Positions 1 through 7,620 of a DNA stretch of 28,111 bases are shown piece by piece. The position numbers were made by a program, and so were the translations under genes. The DNA is taken from contig JBDRFZ010000047.1 of assembly GCA_043818395.1 (NCBI GenBank), forward strand, positions 1 to 28,111, in the 5' to 3' direction. The notes under the pieces were generated by a model. It was not told the origin of the DNA. It saw nothing but the letters and a program-made list of their open reading frames with translations, and searched no databases. Position 1 is the first letter of the stretch; every line of letters starts with the position of its first letter. The stretch comes from JBDRFZ01 sp043818395 (GTDB taxonomy: Bacteria; Patescibacteriota; Patescibacteriia; 2-12-FULL-60-25).

Positions 1-1
1 C

Positions 2-85
2 AAGGACGTGCTCTACAGGGAGATCATGGAACGGAGGACTTGGGCGTCGGAACCGCAACGGAGAACCCTTATGCCAACAACCTAA
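2..85 (+). pseudogene. Possible C-terminal end of a transposase (truncated by window edge)
   Basis: An open frame enters from the window edge and ends at TAA 83-85 after 27 codons. Its C-terminal residues include LYREIMERRTWASEP. It stops three bases before a pair of 20-bp repeats that look like IS terminal repeats (88-132), and this position is why I suspect the tail of a transposase. The peptide itself is too short to assign to a family, and it could equally be a chance open frame. Confidence 0.25.
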
Positions 86-87
86 CA

Positions 88-132
88 AACCGGACATTTC
101 TATTTCCCGCAGAACCGGACATTTCTATTTCC
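88..132. repeat. Pair of 20-bp direct repeats, 25-bp period, probable IS terminal repeats
   Basis: AACCGGACATTTCTATTTCC occurs at 88-107 and again, identically, at 113-132. Multiple short terminal repeats with a period near 25 bp are known at the ends of some IS families, such as IS21-like, IS481-like and the heterogeneous ISNCY group. The reverse complement (GGAA-T---AATGTC core) resembles the repeat pair at 27980-28018. I read this as the 3' end of an element lying mostly outside the window. The repeat is certain; the element identity is inferred. Confidence 0.6.
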
Positions 133-137
133 TGTTT

Positions 138-171
138 ACAAAAATTAAACTAGACAAAAATTAAACTAGAC
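138..171. repeat. Perfect 16-bp tandem duplication
   Basis: ACAAAAATTAAACTAG at 138-153 is repeated without a gap at 154-169, and the next two bases (AC) continue the unit. The duplication lies between the putative IS end and the promoter region of block A. It may be a slippage or insertion scar, or a duplicated AT-rich upstream element. Nothing in the sequence decides between these. Confidence 0.6.
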
Positions 172-201
172 TTGCCCTGATGTTAAAGGGCTGTTAACAT
201 C
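172..201 (+). promoter_or_regulatory. Candidate promoter of block A with overlapping hairpins
   Basis: TTGCCC at 172-177 is followed after 17 bp by TAACAT at 195-200, which is preceded by TG at 192-193 and so forms an extended -10-like element. A predicted transcription start about 7 nt downstream would leave a leader of roughly 28 nt before the ATG at 235. The same region can form an 8-bp hairpin (GATGTTAA 179-186 with TTAACATC 194-201). It can also form a competing 5-bp hairpin (GCCCT 174-178 with AGGGC 187-191). A closely matching TGYTAACATC element lies upstream of block C at 14756-14765. Confidence 0.35.
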
Positions 202-234
202 AATTAATTCAAAATCATCCAGAACAGGCAAAAT

Positions 235-2448
235 ATGCCCAAATACACATTGTCAACCATCTCTCCTTGTTTAAATGAAAGTCAAAACGTGGTGGCATTG
301 GTGGAGAGGCTTCAGGCAACATTCGAGAAGAAGAAAATTAATGGCCAGATTATATTGGTTAACGATGGAAGTCAGGATAATACTCGTGAATTGATCGATG
401 GAATGGCAAGTAAGTTTTCGAATGTTGTATCTATCCATCATCCAAAAAATCAGGGTATTGTCACAGGTTGGAAGAGCGGTCTGAAAGCGGCTGAAGGTAA
501 GTTCGTATGCTTGTTGGACGCTGACCTGCAAAATTTACCTGAGGATGTAGGGCGAATGTACGAGGAAATTAATTTTTCGCACTACGATGTTGTCCAGGGT
601 TGGCGCAGCCATGTGAAGAATTTCAGCGGTGGTCGGGTGACTTTGAGTCGTGGTTTGAATTTTTTGTTGAATATTTTCTACGGAATGGATTCCAAGGATA
701 ACAAATCAAGTTTCTTGATTTGTCGCAAGGAAGTACTCGAGGATATCTTGGATTACCGTTTTCATTACACGTATTTCCAGACCAACTTGGGCGGTGCAAT
801 TAAATATAAAGGTTATTCCATAAGACAGATGGAGACGCTTTTCGTTGAACGACGTATCGGTAAATCATTTTTACCACGCTTCCCATTTAAAATCATCCTA
901 GAAACATTCATTGACCTCATAAAAGGTTTTGTGGAATTCAGATTGTTGGATATTTATGATACCTCATTGCGAAATTATTTGAAAGATCATCCGCCGATCA
1001 AAGAGGATGTGCCGTTTAACTGGTGGCGACAGGCGTATTTCAAGTTTTTCGTTTCGTTGTTTCCGTTACACCACTGGATGATCTCATTTAACGGCTATCA
1101 ATATTACAAAGATTTAAAACGTAGCCAGTGGCTTAAGACGAAAGAGATTAAGGAATACCAAGAAAAACGTTTGCGGGCCCTATTGGTGCATGCTTACAAC
1201 AAGGTTTCTTATTATCGTGAGCAATTCGATGCAGTTGGGTTGAAGCCGGAAGATATTCAGCATATGGAGGATCTGCCCAGACTACCGATCATTACTAAAA
1301 AAATAATCAAAGAAAATATTTATCAGGGTTTAATGGCTGTGGATTATGACAGGAGCAAAGCTCAGCGCGTCACAACCAGCGGATCGACCGGTGAGCCGTT
1401 AGTGGTGTACGCAGAAAAGAAGCAATTAGAGTTGCGCTGGGCGGCAACGCTGCGTAGCCTCGAATGGACCGGTTATCACTTCGGTGATCGGCAGATCAGG
1501 TTGTGGCATAAATACCTGGGTATGAAAGGTATCGAGGTATTTAAGGAAATTTTAGATGCTAAGATGAGCCGTCGTAAATTCGTACCAGCGTATGAGATTG
1601 ACGATAGCGCCTTGGAGGGATTTGTGCACACCATCATGCGCTATAAACCGGTTATCTTGGATGGTTATGCCGAATCTTACAATCTTATTGCAAGGTACCT
1701 GCGCAACTATAACTACCATGGCTGGAAGCCCAAGGGTATCATGTCATCCGGTCAGTCGCTATCGCCCGAAAGTCGCAAGATAGTCGAGGAGGGTTTTGGT
1801 TGTAAGGTGTTTGATAAATACGGTGCTCGCGAATTTGCCGGTGGCACTGCTTATGAGTGTGAGTACGGTATGGGTTATCACGTGGTGGCCGAAGGCACTA
1901 TCATCGAAATCATTAAAGACGGCCGGATCGCTCAACCGGGCGAGATCGGCGAGGTCGTGATTACAGATTTAAGCAACTATATCATGCCGCTCATCCGTTA
2001 TAGTATCGGTGATTTAGCGGTGCAAATCGATAGTTCGGTACCGTGTCCCTGCGGCCGCGGGTTGCCGCGCATCGGTCAGATTTGGGGCCGAGTTCAAGCC
2101 ATAATCATCGGCACGCAGAATCAGATGATTCCGGGCACTTTTTTTGCCCGTTTGTTCGCGGATTACGATTATGCAGTCAAGCGTTTTCAGGTGGTTCAGG
2201 AAGAATTCGGTAGCGTGACGCTCAAGATCGTCAAAGCCAGCCAATATACAAATGAAGTAATTACGCATGCCGAGTACCAGATGAAGAAGCATATGGGCGA
2301 AGACTTGAAAATCAATATCGAGTTTGTGGACGAGGTGGCGTTGGGTCGGACAGGCAAACGCCAACACTCGGTGTCTAAGCTCGATATCGGGCAATACTCA
2401 AAACAATTCTCCTCCGAACTGTATGACTCAACAAAACAAACTCAGTAA
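235..2448 (+). CDS. GT2 glycosyltransferase fused to a CapK/PaaK-like (phenylacetate-CoA ligase family) domain
   Basis: This is a two-domain protein of 737 residues. Residues 1-250 form a GT2 (dolichyl-phosphate-mannose-synthase-like) glycosyltransferase: PCLNES near 11-16, VNDGSQDN at 42-49, and a DAD nucleotide-sugar/metal site at 95-97 followed by LQNLPED. Residues about 290-730 form an ANL-superfamily adenylate-forming domain like CapK, PaaK and coenzyme F390 synthetase: phosphate loop TTSGSTGEP at 380-388, FDKYGAREF at 526-534, YSIGD at 589-593, CPCGRGLP at 603-610, and a terminal GRTGKRQ at 704-710. No transmembrane segment follows the GT2 domain. CapK-type proteins are common singletons in capsule loci with unproven substrates; fusion to a GT2 is unusual. 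It starts block A and overlaps the next gene by 26 nt. The domain calls are firm; the joint function, perhaps glycosyl transfer plus acyl or amino-acid attachment, is inferred. Confidence 0.88.
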   Translation: MPKYTLSTISPCLNESQNVVALVERLQATFEKKKINGQIILVNDGSQDNTRELIDGMASKFSNVVSIHHPKNQGIVTGWKSGLKAAEGKFVCLLDADLQNLPEDVGRMYEEINFSHYDVVQGWRSHVKNFSGGRVTLSRGLNFLLNIFYGMDSKDNKSSFLICRKEVLEDILDYRFHYTYFQTNLGGAIKYKGYSIRQMETLFVERRIGKSFLPRFPFKIILETFIDLIKGFVEFRLLDIYDTSLRNYLKDHPPIKEDVPFNWWRQAYFKFFVSLFPLHHWMISFNGYQYYKDLKRSQWLKTKEIKEYQEKRLRALLVHAYNKVSYYREQFDAVGLKPEDIQHMEDLPRLPIITKKIIKENIYQGLMAVDYDRSKAQRVTTSGSTGEPLVVYAEKKQLELRWAATLRSLEWTGYHFGDRQIRLWHKYLGMKGIEVFKEILDAKMSRRKFVPAYEIDDSALEGFVHTIMRYKPVILDGYAESYNLIARYLRNYNYHGWKPKGIMSSGQSLSPESRKIVEEGFGCKVFDKYGAREFAGGTAYECEYGMGYHVVAEGTIIEIIKDGRIAQPGEIGEVVITDLSNYIMPLIRYSIGDLAVQIDSSVPCPCGRGLPRIGQIWGRVQAIIIGTQNQMIPGTFFARLFADYDYAVKRFQVVQEEFGSVTLKIVKASQYTNEVITHAEYQMKKHMGEDLKINIEFVDEVALGRTGKRQHSVSKLDIGQYSKQFSSELYDSTKQTQ

Positions 2449-3235
2449 CATCGAAAATAAAACCGGGAATCTCTACTCCGATTGTTTCGAGGTGCTAAAT
2501 AACGACCAGTGGATTGCTCAAGGTGAACTTTTAGCTGACCAATTAGGTTTGGATGAATTTTGGGTCAAAAGTAAGCGCTGCTTTGATGGGGGTTGCGGCC
2601 ATGGCGCGCTCGAGTACCGCTTGGCTAAGCTTGGGGCGGCTGATGTGACAGGTTTTGATTTGCATCCGGAGATAGAGATGGATCGCTTTAAGGAATTCCT
2701 CAATGTTCGTTTCGTCCAAGGCTCATTAGTCGATATCTGCATGCCGGACGGCCTCTTCGACCTCGTAGTTTCATCGGGTGTAGTTCATCACACCGTGGAT
2801 CCGGATAAGGCTTTCAGCGAAATGACGCGTATCCTTAAACCAGGCGGGAGATTTGTGCTGGGTGTATATGGCAAGCACGGGCTTTTTCCGTGGTGCCTAC
2901 AGATGGCTCGTTTGTTCACAGTTCGTATCCCGATGATACGCGAATCGTTCATCCGCAAGGTCTGTAACTGGTTGAAACTAGATCCGATTTGGCGTTATCA
3001 AGTTTTGGATTATCTGTATGTGCCGATTCTACGTCGGTTTAGTCCGCAACAGATTAAGGATAGGTTTTTTACTAAAAACGGATTGTTGGATGTGGAGCGA
3101 GTTTCGAATCTAACTCCGGAAAAGGCCGAGAGATACGTGAAACGCAACGCTTCGTATACTTACGATTACCGTAAATTGAAATCGCGCATCCTCTTTGGGC
3201 ACGGATTTATCGTTGTGGCCGGGAGAAAACCATGA
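2423..3235 (+). CDS. Class I SAM-dependent methyltransferase
   Basis: A 270-residue class I methyltransferase (Methyltransf_11/25 type). Motif I is FDGGCGHGALE at 54-64, with GFDLHPE (77-83) as the acidic strand-2 motif. It has VVSSGVVHH at 115-123 and ILKPGGRFVLGVYG at 137-150. An open frame extends further upstream inside the preceding gene, but that extension is basic, Arg/Trp-rich shadow sequence. I therefore place the start at ATG 2423, which overlaps the fusion gene by 26 nt. It probably O- or N-methylates a sugar or the lipid-linked glycan in the cytoplasm. The acceptor cannot be read from the sequence. The amidotransferase gene follows after only 3 nt. Confidence 0.85.
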   Translation: MTQQNKLSNIENKTGNLYSDCFEVLNNDQWIAQGELLADQLGLDEFWVKSKRCFDGGCGHGALEYRLAKLGAADVTGFDLHPEIEMDRFKEFLNVRFVQGSLVDICMPDGLFDLVVSSGVVHHTVDPDKAFSEMTRILKPGGRFVLGVYGKHGLFPWCLQMARLFTVRIPMIRESFIRKVCNWLKLDPIWRYQVLDYLYVPILRRFSPQQIKDRFFTKNGLLDVERVSNLTPEKAERYVKRNASYTYDYRKLKSRILFGHGFIVVAGRKP

Positions 3236-3238
3236 AGT

Positions 3239-5014
3239 ATGTGCGGGATTGTCGGTTTCATAGATAAACAGGACAGACTGACGCCCGCGGACAAAAGGTG
3301 GGTCATTAGTTCGATGTTTAAGCGTGTCGAACATCGAGGTCGGGATGGGGAAGGAATTATCGTCAAAGGGCGCGTGGCCATGGGGCATACGCGTTTGAGT
3401 ATCATAGACGTCAACGCTGCCGCTGACCAACCATTCATCTCAGACGACGGTAATTTATCCTTGGTTTATAACGGCGAAATTTACAACTATTCGGAACTCG
3501 ACCGTCAACTAAGGATGAAATATCGTTATCAGACGAATTGCGATACGGAGACTCTTCTGTATGCATATAATGAGTGGGGAATTAAACTAGTGGAAAAAAT
3601 CCACGGTATGTTCGCGTTTTCACTCCATGATGCGGTAAAAGATTTGGTTTTTTTTGCTGTAGACCGTTTCTCGATTAAACCTTTGTATTATATTGACACG
3701 GACAATTTTTTTGCTTGGGCATCGGAGGCGAAAGCTCTACTTGAACTCCCGGATTTTAGGCCGACCTTGAATATAGGATCGTTATCTGAATTCTTGTCGT
3801 TCCGTCAGTTCGGAGGACAGGAAACGCCCTGGGAAGAAATCAAGCGAATGTTGCCGGCGCAAGTGCTGGTTTATGATTTGAAGAGAAACTCTTTCGAGGA
3901 ATTCGAGTACTGGAACGAGAGGCAGGAGATCGGCGGGATGCCAACCTCCGACGAGGAAATCTTCGATGTTTTGACTAGGGCTGTGGAGCGGCATCTTATA
4001 GCTGATGTGCCGATCGGATTGCAGTTGAGCGGTGGTGTGGATTCGAGTCTGGTCGCGGCGATCGCAAGTCGGATCAAGCCCGTGCAATTCCATACCTTCT
4101 CCATCGGTTTGTCGGACGAAGCGTGGAACGAATTCAAATACTCAAGACAGGTAGCCGTCCAAATAGGTAGTGAACATCACGAGATCATCTTCGACGAAGA
4201 GGATTTTTGCCGCATCCTACCCCTAGCTATTTACCAGCATGACGAGCCTTTGAGCCATCCGCACTCCGTCCCAATGCTTATTTTGAGTCTGGAAGCGCGT
4301 AGATATGTCAAGGTGCTGTTGTCAGGCGAAGGTGCGGATGAGTTGTTTGGGGGATATACGCGTTATACGAAGTTGTTTACTGAAGAGTTGGATGAAGAAG
4401 CATGGATTTTTCTGAACGCTTTCAATCAAATCGATGATTTGGTAAGGCTGTTTCCTGATTTAAACCGACCGGATTTGGATTACCGGCGTTCGATTCTGGA
4501 CAAGATTCCAGTTCAGGACGATGTGGAGCGGGTATTAGCGCTCGACCGTCGGACATATTTGCAATCGCTTCTGATCAGGCAAGACAAAATGGGTATGGCG
4601 GCGAATCTCGAGAATCGCGTTCCGTTTCTGGATCAGGAAGTCGTGAAGGTAGCGCTTAACCTACCCAGTATACGCAAAGTCACAGCCACGGAAACCAAAA
4701 TTTGCCTTAAGAAGGCAGCGCGGCGCGTTTTGCCCACGGAGATCGTGGATCGCAAAAAATGCGGTTTCGGTCTGCCTGTTGGAGAATGGTTCAGACATCC
4801 GGAAGGTTTGGGCCGCTACCTAAAAATACTCCAATCTAAGGATTCGTTAGTCAGGAGCTTGGCTCGTGAGCAAGTTTTGGATGAGATGATGTCTAGTCAT
4901 TTGTCTGGCACTGCCAATAACACGGAAATCTTATGGGTCGTATTGAACCTTGAGCTTTGGTACAGAATTTTTGTTTTAGGGCAGGTACCTGATATTGTGT
5001 GGGAGAGTCTTTGA
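3239..5014 (+). CDS. asnB: Asparagine synthase (glutamine-hydrolysing) family amidotransferase
   Basis: A 591-residue protein of full AsnB length. The N-terminal Ntn glutaminase begins MCGIVGF, so Cys2 is the nucleophile. Glutamine-binding residues lie in GHTRLSIID (49-57) and NGEIYN (78-83). The C-terminal ATP-pyrophosphatase domain has SGGVDSS at 264-270 and SGEGADELFGGY at 362-373. The start is fixed by the need for Cys at position 2. AsnB paralogues are frequent in O-antigen and capsule loci (for example WbpS-like proteins), where they are thought to amidate uronic or amino-acid carboxyl groups. In this setting, amidation of a glycan carboxylate is more likely than housekeeping asparagine synthesis. 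The exact substrate is inferred. Confidence 0.9.
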   Translation: MCGIVGFIDKQDRLTPADKRWVISSMFKRVEHRGRDGEGIIVKGRVAMGHTRLSIIDVNAAADQPFISDDGNLSLVYNGEIYNYSELDRQLRMKYRYQTNCDTETLLYAYNEWGIKLVEKIHGMFAFSLHDAVKDLVFFAVDRFSIKPLYYIDTDNFFAWASEAKALLELPDFRPTLNIGSLSEFLSFRQFGGQETPWEEIKRMLPAQVLVYDLKRNSFEEFEYWNERQEIGGMPTSDEEIFDVLTRAVERHLIADVPIGLQLSGGVDSSLVAAIASRIKPVQFHTFSIGLSDEAWNEFKYSRQVAVQIGSEHHEIIFDEEDFCRILPLAIYQHDEPLSHPHSVPMLILSLEARRYVKVLLSGEGADELFGGYTRYTKLFTEELDEEAWIFLNAFNQIDDLVRLFPDLNRPDLDYRRSILDKIPVQDDVERVLALDRRTYLQSLLIRQDKMGMAANLENRVPFLDQEVVKVALNLPSIRKVTATETKICLKKAARRVLPTEIVDRKKCGFGLPVGEWFRHPEGLGRYLKILQSKDSLVRSLAREQVLDEMMSSHLSGTANNTEILWVVLNLELWYRIFVLGQVPDIVWESL

Positions 5015-5015
5015 T

Positions 5016-5885
5016 ATGAGAGTAGAAACAATGAAGCTTCTTCAATGCACCAAGTGTTGTGGTGACCTCGACCAAATGGTTGATGGTTTAATATGTCGTT
5101 CATGCCAAACCCGATATCCCTCGGTTGGTCAGACGGTCTGTTTCCTGGATACGGAAACGGCTCATCCGTCCGATGGCATACCTGATTCCTTGCTAGTCAA
5201 AATTAAGAATTGGCTGAAACGCTATCCACAATTCTACAATATCCTAGTATACATTTTTGGGGCATCGAATGCCGGTGTTTCACCTAAAGCGTTTTTGGAT
5301 AAATACGTCACAACAGGCCAGATCGTGGTAAATCTCGGTGCCGGACCGCAAAAAAGGCGGCCGAACACGCTACAGGTAGACATGTTCGCGTTTCCCGAGA
5401 TCGATGTCGCGGCCGATCTTGAAAAGTTGCCGTTCAAAGGCGGTTCGATTCATGCTGTGTTTTGTACTTCGGTTTTGGAGCATGTGATTGACTCTAAAGC
5501 GGTCCTGGTTGAAATTCGGAGAATATTGAAACCAGGTGGGTTCTGTTATCTGACTGTACCGTTTATGTATCCATTCCATTCTTCGCCGCATGACTATATG
5601 CGTTGGACATTACAGGGATTGGAATCTTTTGTCGAAAAGTCTGGATTTAAAAAAATTGATTCAGGTTTGCGCCACGGTCCAACTACAGCGCTCATCCTGA
5701 TATTTGTCGATTGGGTCGCGGCTATATTGTCGTTCGGTTCGGTCAGGATTTTCGAAACCATCAGCATCCTGGGCATGGCCATTCTGGCGCCATTCGCTCA
5801 TATATTCGACTTTTGGTTGAATCGATTAAAAGTATCGCGGAATATTGCTTCAGGTTTTTATTACATCGGCGAAAAGAAGGACTGA
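5016..5885 (+). CDS. Zinc-ribbon methyltransferase (Trm112-like N-terminus plus class I SAM domain)
   Basis: A 289-residue protein. An N-terminal Trm112-like zinc ribbon has Cys pairs at 11/14 and 27/30, with a YPSVGQTVCFL-type strand. A class I methyltransferase fold follows: NLGAGP at 106-111, VDMFAFPEID at 121-130, TSVLEHV at 151-157, ILKPGGFCYLTVPF at 170-183 and PHDYMRWT at 191-198. A hydrophobic stretch at about 225-265 could associate with the membrane. The start at 5016 has GGGAGAG eight bases upstream (5001-5007) and follows the asnB stop by one base; ATG 5031 is an alternative. This domain layout is common among polysaccharide-locus methyltransferases of unknown substrate. Confidence 0.85.
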   Translation: MRVETMKLLQCTKCCGDLDQMVDGLICRSCQTRYPSVGQTVCFLDTETAHPSDGIPDSLLVKIKNWLKRYPQFYNILVYIFGASNAGVSPKAFLDKYVTTGQIVVNLGAGPQKRRPNTLQVDMFAFPEIDVAADLEKLPFKGGSIHAVFCTSVLEHVIDSKAVLVEIRRILKPGGFCYLTVPFMYPFHSSPHDYMRWTLQGLESFVEKSGFKKIDSGLRHGPTTALILIFVDWVAAILSFGSVRIFETISILGMAILAPFAHIFDFWLNRLKVSRNIASGFYYIGEKKD

Positions 5886-5886
5886 T

Positions 5887-7620
5887 ATGCGTTTAATTTG
5901 GTTCAGGAAAAATGCGATCGTCATACTGTTGGCTACTGTAGTCGGTCTTTTGTCCATATCGCCGAGCTTGTTGGCTATGCATGCCTTGGGTGAGGATTAT
6001 CAAGGAATGCCGTTATATTATTTGGATGACGAGGATATCTATACAGCAAGGATGCGGGAGGTGTTGGATGGGCACTGGCTTGTAGGTTCGCCGTTTTTCC
6101 ACGAGTACAAAGATAGTATCCCGACGATGCTTCCTATCGGAGAATATGTTTATGCGTTGCCTGCCTTGGTGACGCGTATTCCGTTGGTTGATATCGTGCT
6201 GGCTACGAAATTTTTGTTTCCAACCGTTTTGTTCCTGTTGGTTTTTTTCTTGTTTATGGAACTTGCGGATGAAGAAGGATTGCGTAAGCCATCCACAAGG
6301 TTGACTGGAATAGCTTCAGGTTTTGCTGTGACGCTGGTCTATGATGTCTATAGCCTAATGTCATCGCTTAAGCCTGACGGCGGAATCCATCTTTCTATTT
6401 GGACTAGGACCGTCAATCCGATTCTCGGCGCTTTAGCCATTTTTTCTTTCCTGATATTTTTTTGGCGGGCGATAAAAGGGGGAAAAAAATCGGATATCGC
6501 GATTGCCGGAATTATCGCTACCTTATCATTCGCATATTTTTTTAGCTGGGGCATGATTTTATCCATCAGCTCTGTGCTCTGCTTATTTTTTCTTGTCTTG
6601 AAACGCTGGAAAGAGCTGAAACGATTGCTTTACGTATCTGCGGTCGGAATTGTCGGTAGCCTGCCATTTTTGGTTTTAGTTGTTTATTCCTTGAGCCAAG
6701 GAGGTTCGGGATCGGCAGAAAAGAACGGTATGTTTTTTACCCACATACCGCTATTGAACAAAACGCTTTTAGCTACAGTCGCTATTTTTGCTGGATTAAG
6801 TCTGTATGGATTTTTAGTTAAGAAAAAAAAGTTGGCGCACGAAGATTGGTGGATATTCTCGGCGGCTGTAATCCTCGGTGCGCTATGGACGTTCAGTCAA
6901 CAGATCGTCACTGGACGGACGATTTGGCCATATCACTTTGTGCAATATTCAAACCCGTTGGCGATGTTCATGCTAATCCTTGCAGCTTATAAGTTTTTAC
7001 ATCCGCGGTTTCCTAGGATTTTTAGTAGCTTAATGGTCGTCTTTTGTCTTTTGGGCTTAGTTAATGGCGCGGTCATGGCTACGAGTTACAAAACAAAGAT
7101 CGAAGATTTCGGGAACGAACAGAAGTTCGCATTGCTGTACACTTGGCTAAATAAAAATGCGTCCGAGGATTGCGTGGTTTTGGTTGATGAAAAAATCGAG
7201 AGAGTCTCGCGTCAAATTCCGGCCTTCACTTCTTGTGACGTTTATCTTTCATCCTGGATGTTTTCAGGCATTCCTGTTAAACGCCTACGACACAATTTTT
7301 TTACATCATTAGAGATGGTAGGGGTGACTGCTGAAGGAGCAAGTGAATATCTGCGCCAGCATCCAGATAATGTCCATATGTATTTTTTTGAAAATTGGGA
7401 CCAATTGTTTAAGCAGGGTCTTGATTCATGGGTCGAGCGGCGTATCGATGAATTGGTGCCCCAATACCAAGATTTTCTAAATAAAGATTTCGCCGCGCGC
7501 CTCCGCGAATACCGCCTTGATTACCTGGTGACCGAGGAGCCGCTTTCTAAAGATGAAATGGATTGGTATGGTATGAAGAATGATTTAGGGCAGATAGGTT
7601 CCGTTTACCTATATCAATGA
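5887..7620 (+). CDS. Polytopic membrane protein, GT-C-like glycosyltransferase candidate
   Basis: A 577-residue membrane protein. The first transmembrane helix is at about 10-30. A periplasmic loop carries the acidic motif LDDEDIYTARM (DDED at 47-50), the position and type of motif used catalytically by GT-C enzymes that take polyprenyl-phosphate sugars. Roughly ten further hydrophobic segments run to about residue 405. A soluble domain of about 170 residues follows, containing LLYTWLNKNAS and VVLVDEKIERV. The start at ATG 5887 has AGAAGGA just upstream and sits one base after the previous stop. It may transfer a sugar from a lipid-phosphate donor on the outer face, or act as a polymerase-like enzyme. 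The GT-C assignment rests on topology and the acidic loop only. Confidence 0.7.
   Translation: MRLIWFRKNAIVILLATVVGLLSISPSLLAMHALGEDYQGMPLYYLDDEDIYTARMREVLDGHWLVGSPFFHEYKDSIPTMLPIGEYVYALPALVTRIPLVDIVLATKFLFPTVLFLLVFFLFMELADEEGLRKPSTRLTGIASGFAVTLVYDVYSLMSSLKPDGGIHLSIWTRTVNPILGALAIFSFLIFFWRAIKGGKKSDIAIAGIIATLSFAYFFSWGMILSISSVLCLFFLVLKRWKELKRLLYVSAVGIVGSLPFLVLVVYSLSQGGSGSAEKNGMFFTHIPLLNKTLLATVAIFAGLSLYGFLVKKKKLAHEDWWIFSAAVILGALWTFSQQIVTGRTIWPYHFVQYSNPLAMFMLILAAYKFLHPRFPRIFSSLMVVFCLLGLVNGAVMATSYKTKIEDFGNEQKFALLYTWLNKNASEDCVVLVDEKIERVSRQIPAFTSCDVYLSSWMFSGIPVKRLRHNFFTSLEMVGVTAEGASEYLRQHPDNVHMYFFENWDQLFKQGLDSWVERRIDELVPQYQDFLNKDFAARLREYRLDYLVTEEPLSKDEMDWYGMKNDLGQIGSVYLYQ

Noticed and set aside
88..171. 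Short repeats that might suggest a CRISPR array
   Set aside because: There are only two copies of each repeat, the intervals are 5 bp or zero, and no cas gene is present. They are better explained as IS terminal repeats and a tandem duplication.
2324..2422. Upstream extension of the first methyltransferase into the fusion gene
   Set aside because: The extra residues are atypical shadow sequence, and the ATG at 2423 gives a normal overlap and family length.
5845..5886. Upstream extension of the GT-C-like protein
   Set aside because: It would overlap the preceding gene by 41 nt. The ATG at 5887 has a good AGAAGGA site and begins directly before the first membrane helix.
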